Origin: Patulibacter sp052039575
GTDB taxonomy: Bacteria > Actinomycetota > Thermoleophilia > Solirubrobacterales > Solirubrobacteraceae
Reading direction: 5' to 3'
Length of the DNA: 5,287 bases
NCBI GenBank assembly: GCA_052039575.1
Contig: JBQGEK010000310.1
Span: 1 to 5,287, forward strand
Position numbers and translations under genes: made by a program
Shown here: positions 1 to 5,287 of the stretch, one piece after another
How the letters are laid out: each line of letters starts with the position of its first letter
How positions within the stretch are numbered: the first letter of the stretch is position 1
Notes under the pieces: generated by a model
Told to the model about the DNA's origin: nothing
Seen by the model: the letters and a program-made list of their open reading frames with translations, nothing else
The model's database searches: none

Positions 1-137
1 ATCTCGCGTGCGATCGCGTCGCTGATCTCGGTCACGACCCGGTGCCGCCACGACGGCTGCGTGGCGAGGTGGGTGGCGAGCGCGATCCACGGACCGGAAC
101 GGGCGGACCCGGACGCGGTGGGATCGAGCAGGTTCAT
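1..137 (-). CDS. 5' part of a divergent gene of uncertain identity, possibly a GntR-type regulator (truncated by window edge)
   Basis: Read on the minus strand, a frame opens with ATG at 135-137 and stays open to the left edge, giving about 45 residues that begin MNLLDPTASGSARSGPW and end HRVVTEISDAIARE. About nine in ten codons end in G or C, as in the real genes here, and an in-frame TAA at 183-185 limits upstream extension. A TANNNT box (TATGGT) ends exactly seven bases before the ATG, as expected for a leaderless actinobacterial mRNA. The final residues resemble the first helix of a GntR winged-helix domain (pattern V.eeI.daI...I), and a FadR/GntR-like palindrome lies just upstream; both are suggestive only. 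The roughly 30-residue leader before that helix is longer than usual for GntR proteins. The coding call is fairly likely, the family call weak. A different N-terminal domain cannot be excluded because the rest lies outside the window. Confidence 0.55.
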   Translation of the reverse strand, partial: MNLLDPTASGSARSGPWIALATHLATQPSWRHRVVTEISDAIARE

Positions 138-143
138 GGACCG

Positions 144-149
144 ACCATA
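144..149 (-). promoter_or_regulatory. -10 box (TATGGT) for leaderless transcription of the divergent gene
   Basis: On the minus strand TATGGT fits the actinobacterial TANNNT -10 pattern. Its last base lies at -7 if the A of the ATG at 137 is +1, which is the standard geometry of a leaderless transcript. No good -35 hexamer is visible 16-18 bases further upstream; that position overlaps the palindrome at 168-180. No Shine-Dalgarno precedes the ATG, which fits leaderless initiation. Confidence 0.4.
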
Positions 150-167
150 CTCGTACGACCAAAACTT

Positions 168-180
168 GTGGTGAGACCAC
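168..180. promoter_or_regulatory. Palindrome GTGGT-GAG-ACCAC, candidate GntR/FadR-type operator
   Basis: Two perfect 5-bp arms are separated by 3 bases. The core TGGTNNNACCA (169-179) matches the operator pattern known for FadR-subfamily GntR regulators. It sits between the divergent gene and the GMC gene, overlapping the expected -35 position of the minus-strand promoter and lying 36 bases before the GMC start, so one bound regulator could affect both directions. Two further GACCA motifs (143-147 and 157-161) lie beside it in direct orientation to the GACCA at 175-179. That the site is bound, and by which protein, is inference. Confidence 0.4.
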
Positions 181-201
181 TGTTACTCGCGGTAGCGGTA
201 A

Positions 202-207
202 GGGAGG
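202..207 (+). promoter_or_regulatory. Shine-Dalgarno site for the GMC oxidoreductase (decides its start)
   Basis: GGGAGG lies 8 bases before the ATG at 216, an ideal spacing. It selects this ATG over the longer in-frame opening that reaches back to base 42, which would overlap the divergent gene and its promoter. Confidence 0.75.
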
Positions 208-215
208 CTGGCGGT

Positions 216-1844
216 ATGTTCCCCACCGCAGCGGACTACGTGATCGTCGGGGCGGGCTCGGCGGGCTGCGTGCTGGCCAACCGCCTGACCGAGGACCCGG
301 GCACCTCGGTGATCCTGCTCGAAGCCGGCGGCAAGGACTCGAGTCTCAACGTCAAGATCCCGCTGGCGTTCCCGAACCAGTTCCACGGACCGCTGGACTG
401 GAACTACGAGACCGACCGCGAGCCGGCCTGCCACGACCGCCGACTGTACGTGCCGCGCGGCAAGAGCCTCGGAGGATCGAGCTCGATGAACGCGATGCTC
501 TACGTCCGCGGGCGCCCGGCGGACTACGACGGCTGGGCCGCCGGTGGGGCGACCGGGTGGGGCTGGGCCGACGCCAAGCCGTACTTCCTCAAGGCCGAGA
601 ACAACAGCCGCGGAGCGTCCGAGGACCACGCCGTCGGCGGTCCTCTACACGTCCAAGACGCGAAGTCTCCGCGGAGGCTGAACCGCCGGATCGTCGACGG
701 GTTCGTCGCCAGCGGCGTGGAGCGCAACCCCGACTGCAACGGCCCCCGGCAGGACGGCGCCGGGATGTTCCAGGTGCTGCAGCGCGACGGGCGTCGTTGG
801 AGCGCCGCCGACGCGTACCTGCACCCCGTGCGCAAGCGGCCGAACCTGACGGTGGTCCCGCACTCGCAGGTCGAGCGGATCGAGCACGACGGCGGACGGG
901 CGACCGGCGTCCGCTACCGCGACCGCAAGGGCGAGCTGCACGTGATCCGCGCCGGACGCGAGGTGCTGCTGAGCGCCGGCGCGATCGGCTCGCCGCAGCT
1001 GCTGATGCTGTCCGGGATCGGTCCCGTCGGTCAGCTGCGGTCGTGCGGAGTCACGCCGCTCCACGAGCTGCCCGCCGTCGGCCAGAACCTGCAGGACCAC
1101 CCGATGCTGACCGTGCTCTGGTCGGTCGACGACACCGACACGCTCTACGGCGCCGACAAGCCGCGCCGGCTGCTCGAGTGGCTGCTGCGCCGCAGCGGCC
1201 CGCTGACGTCGACCGCCGCGGAGTCGGTGGCGTTCTGGCGCAGCCGACCCGAGCTGCCCGCGGCCGACATCCAATTCCACTGCGGCGCCCTGTTCTACGA
1301 GAAGCACGGCGCCGAGACCTACGAAGGACACGCGATGACGATCGCCCCGGTGCTGCTGACGCCGAAGAGCCGCGGGCGCGTCGCGCTGCTCTCGGCGGAC
1401 GCGCACGACGCCCCCTCGATCCTCACCAACACCCTGCACGAGCGGGAGGACGTCGACGCGATGGTCGCGGCGATCCGGATGGCCCGCCGTGTCGCGGCGT
1501 CCGGTCCGCTGCGGGCGACGGTCCTCGACGAGCTGCGCCCTGGCCGACAGCACGAGACCGACGAGCAGCTCGAGGCGAGCCTGCGCGATCGCGTCGAGCT
1601 GATCTACCACCCTGTCGGCACCTGCCGGATGGGCGCGGCGGACGATCCGAAGGCGGTGGTCGACCCGGAGCTGCGGGTCCGCGGGATCGACGGCCTGCGG
1701 GTGGTCGACGCGTCGGTCTTCCCGACGATCCCCGGTGGCAACACGCACGCGCCGACGGTGATGGTGGCCGAGCGCGCTGCCGACCTGCTGCGCGGAAGGA
1801 CGCCGCTTGACGACGGCGACGTCGCGGCGGGGGTGGCGGCATGA
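216..1844 (+). CDS. GMC-family FAD-dependent alcohol dehydrogenase/oxidoreductase (choline dehydrogenase/AlkJ-like)
   Basis: This 542-residue protein is full length for the GMC family, which uses FAD to oxidise alcohols to aldehydes or ketones. The FAD-binding Rossmann motif GAGSAG is at residues 12-17, followed by the adenosine-binding acidic strand end (VILLEAGG). GMC signature 1 (GKSLGGSSSMN) starts at 82 and signature 2 (GAIGSPQLLMLSGIG) spans 255-269. The C-terminal catalytic region has HPVGTCRMG with His465 and GGNTHAP with Asn509. Their 44-residue spacing matches the His466/Asn510 pair of choline oxidase, so these are the likely active-site bases; His511 is a nearby variant position. 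There is no signal peptide, so it should be cytoplasmic or peripherally membrane-associated. The start is fixed by GGGAGG and by the Rossmann fold beginning at once. It overlaps the monooxygenase gene by ATGA, implying translational coupling. The electron acceptor (quinone, oxygen or other) and the substrate cannot be read from sequence. A hydrophobic alcohol, perhaps made by the nearby P450, is inferred. Confidence 0.93.
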   Translation: MFPTAADYVIVGAGSAGCVLANRLTEDPGTSVILLEAGGKDSSLNVKIPLAFPNQFHGPLDWNYETDREPACHDRRLYVPRGKSLGGSSSMNAMLYVRGRPADYDGWAAGGATGWGWADAKPYFLKAENNSRGASEDHAVGGPLHVQDAKSPRRLNRRIVDGFVASGVERNPDCNGPRQDGAGMFQVLQRDGRRWSAADAYLHPVRKRPNLTVVPHSQVERIEHDGGRATGVRYRDRKGELHVIRAGREVLLSAGAIGSPQLLMLSGIGPVGQLRSCGVTPLHELPAVGQNLQDHPMLTVLWSVDDTDTLYGADKPRRLLEWLLRRSGPLTSTAAESVAFWRSRPELPAADIQFHCGALFYEKHGAETYEGHAMTIAPVLLTPKSRGRVALLSADAHDAPSILTNTLHEREDVDAMVAAIRMARRVAASGPLRATVLDELRPGRQHETDEQLEASLRDRVELIYHPVGTCRMGAADDPKAVVDPELRVRGIDGLRVVDASVFPTIPGGNTHAPTVMVAERAADLLRGRTPLDDGDVAAGVAA

Positions 1845-3340
1845 GCGCGCGGACCACGGCGGCGCTCGACGTCGCGATCGTCGGCGCGGGGTTCAGCGGG
1901 ATCGGGATGGGGATCGCGCTCAAGCGCGCCGGGATCCCGTTCACGATCTTCGACCGCGCCGAGGAGGTCGGTGGGGTCTGGCACTACAACACCTATCCCG
2001 GCGCGGCCTGCGACATCCCCTCGGCGCTCTACTCGTTCTCGTTCGAGCAGCGCCGCAGCTGGACCCACCCGTGCTCGTCGCACGCCGACATCAAGGCGTA
2101 CCTTGGCGAGTGCGTCGACGCCTACGGATTGCGCTCGCACCTGCGGCTCGGGACCGAGATCGCGGACGCCAGCTGGGACGGCGAGCAGGCACGCTGGGCC
2201 CTGCGGACGGTCGCCGGCGAGACGATCGTCGCGTCGTCGGTGATCTTCGCCTGTGGGCAGCTGAGCCGGCCGGCGTGGCCGTCGATCCCCGGGCAGGACC
2301 GGTTCCAGGGGCACAGCTTCCACTCGGCCGAGTGGGACCACGACGTCGACCTGCGCGGCAAGCGGGTCGCGGTGATCGGGACCGGCGCGAGCGCGATCCA
2401 GTTCGTGCCGGCGATCGCCCCCGAGGTCGGGCGGCTGGACGTCTACCAGCGCAGCGCCTCCTACCTGCTGCCGCGACGCAACAACGCCTACGCCGACTGG
2501 GCGCGCACCGCGATCGCGCGGATCCCGCCGCTGCAGTGGGTGCGGCGGCAGACGCTCTACCACTTCTGCGAGGCGACGACGGTCGGGCTGACCGGTCCAC
2601 CGGCGCTGTCGAAGCCGATCCAGTGGTGGTCGGAGGGCTTCCGCCGGCTGCGGGTCCGTGACGCCGAGCTGCGGCGCAAGCTGACCCCGGACTACCCGAT
2701 CGGCTGCAAGCGGATCCTCTTCTCCAGCAAGTACTACCCGGCGCTCCAGCGCGAGAACGTCGACCTGATCGTCGACCCGATCCGGGAGGTCACCGAGCGC
2801 GGCGTCGTCACGGCCGACGGGCAGGAGCGGGAAGTCGACGTGATCGTCTACGGGACCGGCTTCCGGACCCACGACTTCGTCGCGCCGGTCAGGGTCAGCG
2901 GCGTGAACGGGCAGGACCTCCAGCAGAGCTGGGCCGGTGGCGCGGAGGCGCACCACGGCATGGCTGTGTCGGGCTTCCCGAACATGTTCGTGCTCTACGG
3001 CCCGAACACCAACCTCAGCGTCGGCTCGATCATCGTGATGATCGAGGCCCAGGTCGGCTACGTCCGGCAGGCGATCGAGCACCTCGGCCGGACCGGGACC
3101 GCGGCGGTCGACGTGCGAGCGGACGTGCAGGCGGCGTCGAATGCGGCGATCCAACGCGACTTCGAGGGCACGGTCTGGACGGCGTGCGACAGCTGGTACC
3201 GCAACGCGCAGGGCCGGGTGGTCAGCAACTGGCCGCACCGGATGGCGGAGTACGAGCGGCTGGTCGAGCGGTTCGACCCGGCGGAGTTCCGGACGGTGGT
3301 GCCGGAGCGCGCAGTTGATCCGGTCGGCGTGGGCGATTGA
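1841..3340 (+). CDS. Flavin-containing monooxygenase, type I Baeyer-Villiger monooxygenase family
   Basis: This 499-residue protein has two dinucleotide-binding folds: FAD site GAGFSG at 15-20 and NADPH site GTGASA at 180-185. Between them is the type I BVMO fingerprint FxGxxxHxxxW(D/P) as FQGHSFHSAEWD at 155-166. The second fingerprint, GGxWxxxxYPGxxxD, is present as GGVWHYNTYPGAACD at 44-58. Asp58 and Arg291 (in PIGCKRIL) correspond by motif to the Asp66/Arg337 pair that stabilises the flavin peroxide in phenylacetone monooxygenase. A DVIVYGTGF motif is at 333-341, and the C-terminal part has YGPNTN (386-391) and IEAQ (401-404). Such enzymes use NADPH and O2 to insert oxygen beside a carbonyl, making esters or lactones; some relatives instead oxidise N or S. 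It is short beside classical cyclohexanone monooxygenases (about 540 residues). There is no signal peptide. The ATGA overlap with the GMC dehydrogenase suggests it takes that enzyme's ketone or aldehyde product. A G-rich stretch (1829-1836) is a poor ribosome site, so expression probably relies on coupling. The family is secure; the substrate is unknown. Confidence 0.93.
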   Translation: MSARTTAALDVAIVGAGFSGIGMGIALKRAGIPFTIFDRAEEVGGVWHYNTYPGAACDIPSALYSFSFEQRRSWTHPCSSHADIKAYLGECVDAYGLRSHLRLGTEIADASWDGEQARWALRTVAGETIVASSVIFACGQLSRPAWPSIPGQDRFQGHSFHSAEWDHDVDLRGKRVAVIGTGASAIQFVPAIAPEVGRLDVYQRSASYLLPRRNNAYADWARTAIARIPPLQWVRRQTLYHFCEATTVGLTGPPALSKPIQWWSEGFRRLRVRDAELRRKLTPDYPIGCKRILFSSKYYPALQRENVDLIVDPIREVTERGVVTADGQEREVDVIVYGTGFRTHDFVAPVRVSGVNGQDLQQSWAGGAEAHHGMAVSGFPNMFVLYGPNTNLSVGSIIVMIEAQVGYVRQAIEHLGRTGTAAVDVRADVQAASNAAIQRDFEGTVWTACDSWYRNAQGRVVSNWPHRMAEYERLVERFDPAEFRTVVPERAVDPVGVGD

Positions 3341-3357
3341 GCGGCCGGTCGGGCCGC
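3341..3357 (+). terminator. GC-rich hairpin just after the monooxygenase stop, possible weak terminator
   Basis: GCGGCC and GGCCGC form a perfect 6-bp stem around a 5-base loop, starting directly after the TGA. No T-run follows, so it is not a classical intrinsic terminator, although actinobacterial terminators often lack one. A second self-complementary GGCCGGCC at 3363-3370 could pair in an alternative fold. GC-rich stems arise easily by chance at this base composition. A recognisable promoter follows, which supports a transcription-unit boundary here. Confidence 0.35.
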
Positions 3358-3371
3358 ACGGCGGCCGGCCT

Positions 3372-3406
3372 GTCGACGTTGCCCCGATAGTCGACCCGAA
3401 GTCGAC
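3372..3406. repeat. Three GTCGAC motifs in the intergenic region
   Basis: GTCGAC occurs at 3372-3377, 3390-3395 and 3401-3406. The last two are both AGTCGAC with starts 11 bases apart, about one helical turn. The outer copies read TGTCGAC and GTCGACA, an inverted pair. The cluster lies 40-75 bases upstream of the P450 -35 box, where activator or repressor sites are common. GTCGAC is also frequent in GC-rich DNA, so a regulatory role is only a possibility. Confidence 0.3.
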
Positions 3407-3446
3407 AAGCTCGTCCGGGGCCTCGGGGTTGGCCTGCGTACGACGT

Positions 3447-3476
3447 TTGACATACCCGTGGGTATTCGAATAGCCT
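3447..3476 (+). promoter_or_regulatory. Promoter for the P450-TetR transcription unit (TTGACA / TAGCCT), near-leaderless
   Basis: A perfect -35 hexamer, TTGACA (3447-3452), is followed after 18 bases by TAGCCT (3471-3476), which fits the TANNNT -10 pattern. Transcription would start around 3483, only a few bases before the ATG at 3487. That agrees with the absence of a Shine-Dalgarno before the P450 gene and points to a leaderless or very short-leader mRNA. The spacer contains a perfect palindrome, so this promoter is probably regulated. Confidence 0.55.
3452..3465. promoter_or_regulatory. Operator-like palindrome ATACCC-GT-GGGTAT between -35 and -10
   Basis: The two 6-bp arms are exact inverted repeats around a 2-base centre, and matching TT/AA pairs occur further out (3447-3448 with 3469-3470). 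The site fills the spacer between the -35 and -10 boxes, where a bound protein would block RNA polymerase. The simplest reading is an operator for the TetR-family protein encoded downstream in the same unit, giving negative autoregulation and induction by substrate. The C/G-run arms also resemble CsoR-type copper operators, but nothing nearby concerns copper. Binding has not been shown. Confidence 0.5.
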
Positions 3477-3486
3477 CGGTTACGCC

Positions 3487-4842
3487 ATGTCTACCGCTCG
3501 CCCGACCTCCGTTCCGCCCGGCCCGCGCGGGCCGATGCTGCTGCACTCGATCCGGTTCAACCGGTACGCCTGGAGCTACCTCGCGAAGCTGCGCGAGCAG
3601 TTCGGCGACACATTCACCCTGAAGCTCCCCGGAGGCAAGGGCGGCTGGGTCTTCCTCTCCGATCCGGCCCACGTCAAGCAGGTCTTCACCGGCGACCCGA
3701 AGGTCTTCCACGCCGGCGAGGGCAACTCGATCCTGCTGCCGTTGCTGGGCAAGCACTCGGTGCTGCTGCTCGACGAGGCCCCGCACCTGCGGCAACGCAA
3801 GCTGCTGCTGCCGCCGTTCCACGGCAAGCGGATGGCCGGTTACGAGGACCTGATGCGCGAGATCGCCCGCGACACGATCGCGGAGTGGCCGGTCGGCGAG
3901 CCGCTGCGGGCGTGGCCGCAGATGCAGGCGATCACGCTCGAGATCATCATGCGCGCGGTCTTCGGCGTCGAAGGTGCCCAGCTCAAGGACCTCCGGTCGG
4001 CGCTCGAGGTCCTGCTCGGCGAGGTCACCAACCCGCGCACGATGTTGCTGATCGCGCTCATGGGCGAGAAGCGGTTCAAGAACTGGAAGCCGGTCCGACG
4101 GCGGTTGGCGGCGGTCGACGACATCCTGCTGCCCGAGATCGCCCGCCGTCGTGAGGCTCCGGACCTGGAGGAACGCGGCGACATCCTCTCGCTGCTGCTG
4201 CAGGCGACCGACGAGGACGGCAATCCGATGAGCGACCGCGAGCTGCGCGACGAGCTGATGACGCTGCTCGTCGCCGGCCACGAGACCACGGCCAACTCGC
4301 TGTCGTGGGCGCTCGAGCGGCTGGTCCGGCATCCCGATGCGCTGCAGCGGCTGCAGGACGAGATCCGAGAGGGTGAGACCGACGTCTGGATGGACGCGGT
4401 CTGCCGCGAGACGCTGCGGCTCTGCCCCGTGATCTCGATCGTCGTCCGCGAGATCCAGGAGGACGTCGAGATTGCCGGGCACCTCGTGCCGAAGGGCGCG
4501 CGCGTGGTGCCGTGCATCCACCTGGTGCACCGGCGCCCCGACATCTACCCGGAGCCCGACGCATTCAAGCCCGAGCGCTGGCTCGACCAGACGCCGGGGA
4601 CGTACACCTGGATCCCGTTCGGCGGCGGCGTCCGGCGCTGCCTCGGCGGGAGCTTCGCGCTGTTCGAGATGAAGACGATCCTCGGCGAGATCGTGCGAAC
4701 GATGGATCTGCAGACGACGACCGCTCCCGGCGAGCCGATGCGCAGCCGCGCGATCGCCCGGTCTCCCGGCAAGCAGGCCGAGATCGTCATCGCCCGCCGG
4801 GTCGGGTCCACCGCGCCCGAGGTGGCGGCTACGGTGGGGTGA
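3487..4842 (+). CDS. Cytochrome P450, CYP135/CYP138-like
   Basis: This 451-residue haem-thiolate monooxygenase is complete and lacks a membrane anchor or signal peptide, so it is soluble like other bacterial P450s. The N-terminal proline-rich stretch is PPGPRGP. The C-helix haem-propionate Arg lies in HLRQRK (His100, Arg104), the I-helix oxygen-activation motif AGHETT at 263-268, and the K-helix ExxR as ETLR with Glu308 and Arg311. The PERW motif is at 362-365, and the haem-binding loop FGGGVRRCLG is at 378-387 with Cys385 as the axial ligand. The segment from I-helix to ExxR is short (about 40 residues), and LLLPPFHGKRM follows the C-helix; both are familiar from the mycobacterial CYP135/138 group. 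It would hydroxylate a hydrophobic substrate using O2 and electrons from a ferredoxin system not encoded here. ATG 3487 is chosen because the promoter ends just upstream and the usual P450 N-terminus follows. Its stop shares a base with the next gene's start. Subfamily assignment is from memory of motifs, not alignment. Confidence 0.94.
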   Translation: MSTARPTSVPPGPRGPMLLHSIRFNRYAWSYLAKLREQFGDTFTLKLPGGKGGWVFLSDPAHVKQVFTGDPKVFHAGEGNSILLPLLGKHSVLLLDEAPHLRQRKLLLPPFHGKRMAGYEDLMREIARDTIAEWPVGEPLRAWPQMQAITLEIIMRAVFGVEGAQLKDLRSALEVLLGEVTNPRTMLLIALMGEKRFKNWKPVRRRLAAVDDILLPEIARRREAPDLEERGDILSLLLQATDEDGNPMSDRELRDELMTLLVAGHETTANSLSWALERLVRHPDALQRLQDEIREGETDVWMDAVCRETLRLCPVISIVVREIQEDVEIAGHLVPKGARVVPCIHLVHRRPDIYPEPDAFKPERWLDQTPGTYTWIPFGGGVRRCLGGSFALFEMKTILGEIVRTMDLQTTTAPGEPMRSRAIARSPGKQAEIVIARRVGSTAPEVAATVG

Positions 4843-5287
4843 TGACTCCGCCGCGGCTGACGCGCAAGGAACAGCAGGAGCGGACGCGGGACGCGCTGAT
4901 CACGGCGGGTGCCCGCGCCGTCGCCGACCGCGGGCTGCACCGGGCGTCGATCGACGAGATCGCCCGCGACGCGGGGTTCACCAAGGGCGCGTTCTACGCG
5001 AACTTCGCCAACAAGGACGCGCTGGTGCTGGCGATCCTCGATCGCCACTTCTCGACGGCGATCGATGACGTGGACGAGGCCGTCGCGTCGAACGACGAGG
5101 TCGCCGACCAAGCGCGCGACGCGGGTCTGAAGTTCGCCGACCAGATGGCGAGCGACCCGGCGTGGGGCCGGGTCTTCCTGGAGCTGGTCGGCCATGCGAG
5201 CCGCGACGACGGGTTCCGCCGCGAGATGCTCGCCCGGCTGCAGCCGCTGCGCGACCGGGTCGCGGCGGTCTACGCCCAGCGCGCGAG
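4842..5287 (+). CDS. TetR/AcrR-family transcriptional regulator (3' end outside window)
   Basis: About 148 residues are visible of a protein that usually has around 190-210. The N-terminal DNA-binding domain is typical: a basic leader (LTRKEQQERTRDALI), helix-turn-helix SIDEIARDAGFTKGAFYANF, and the NKDALVLAIL linker into the ligand-binding domain. The rest is helical and variable, as usual for the inducer pocket, and cut by the edge. The ATG at 4842 shares its A with the P450 stop; an in-frame GTG at 4839 would give a 4-base overlap instead and add one residue. G-rich GGTGGGG (4833-4839) is close to the start and may serve as ribosome site, or translation may be coupled. Lying in the same unit as the P450, it most likely represses that unit and is released by the substrate or a metabolite; the palindrome at 3452-3465 is the obvious candidate target. 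The family call is firm, the target inferred. Confidence 0.92.
   Translation, partial: MTPPRLTRKEQQERTRDALITAGARAVADRGLHRASIDEIARDAGFTKGAFYANFANKDALVLAILDRHFSTAIDDVDEAVASNDEVADQARDAGLKFADQMASDPAWGRVFLELVGHASRDDGFRREMLARLQPLRDRVAAVYAQRA

Noticed and set aside
42..215. A 58-residue N-terminal extension of the GMC gene from an ATG at 42
   Set aside because: It would overlap the divergent gene and its promoter and precede a Rossmann fold that normally starts near residue 5-10. A strong Shine-Dalgarno sits ideally before ATG 216.
557..1810. Long open frame inside the GMC gene on the same strand
   Set aside because: Its product is an Arg/Ala/Pro-rich low-complexity string without any domain, the usual shadow of a GC-rich gene; the GMC frame carries all family motifs.
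3341..3370. Strong intrinsic terminator
   Set aside because: The hairpin is real on paper but has no T-tract and is made of GGCC repeats that arise readily at this GC content; listed only as a weak terminator.
3452..3465. CsoR-type copper operator
   Set aside because: The arms resemble such sites, but no copper transporter, metallochaperone or CsoR gene is present, and a TetR regulator in the same unit is a simpler partner. Kept only as an alternative.
1604..4530. Long minus-strand open frames antisense to the BVMO and P450 genes
   Set aside because: They are rich in Arg, Asp, Val and Leu with no recognisable domain and lie wholly opposite genes with intact motifs. They come from the rarity of stop codons in GC-rich DNA.
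1..5287. A new defence, mobile or RNA-based system
   Set aside because: No transposase, integrase, terminal repeats, tRNA-like or CRISPR-like repeats, or defence domains were seen. Nearly all of the window is explained by known metabolic and regulatory families.

Overview
The window is very GC-rich, and nearly every third codon position is G or C. It reads as actinobacterial chromosomal DNA, possibly from a deep high-GC lineage such as Thermoleophilia/Solirubrobacterales or a mycobacterium/pseudonocardia-type genome; the sequence alone does not fix the genus. Coding density is high, gene junctions overlap, and two promoters look leaderless or nearly so, all of which fits actinobacteria.

Layout, left to right. 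(1) Bases 1-137, minus strand: the first ~45 codons of a divergently transcribed gene that runs off the left edge. Its identity is uncertain; its last visible residues could be the start of a GntR-type winged-helix domain. (2) Bases 138-215: a short divergent intergenic region with an 11-bp TGGT-N3-ACCA palindrome, a leaderless-type -10 box for the minus gene and a strong Shine-Dalgarno for the plus gene. (3) 216-1844: a complete GMC-family FAD-dependent alcohol dehydrogenase. (4) 1841-3340: a complete flavin monooxygenase carrying the type I Baeyer-Villiger monooxygenase (BVMO) fingerprints, joined to the GMC gene by an ATGA overlap. (5) 3341-3486: a 146-bp gap with a GC hairpin, three GTCGAC motifs, and a TTGACA promoter whose spacer holds a perfect ATACCC-GT-GGGTAT palindrome. 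(6) 3487-4842: a complete cytochrome P450 resembling the CYP135/CYP138 group. (7) 4842-5287: the 5' part of a TetR-family regulator, sharing one base with the P450 stop codon and cut by the right edge.

Together the three enzymes form a chemically coherent series: the P450 could hydroxylate an unactivated C-H bond, the GMC enzyme could oxidise the alcohol to a ketone or aldehyde, and the BVMO could insert oxygen next to the carbonyl to give an ester or lactone. This is the logic of camphor and cyclohexane breakdown, but here a flavin GMC enzyme takes the place of the usual NAD-dependent alcohol dehydrogenase. The substrate is unknown. No esterase/lactonase, ferredoxin or ferredoxin reductase lies inside the window. 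The enzymes belong to known families; the less ordinary parts are their combination and the two putative operators. I see no RNA genes, mobile elements, CRISPR arrays or origins, and no gene-free stretch over 300 bases.
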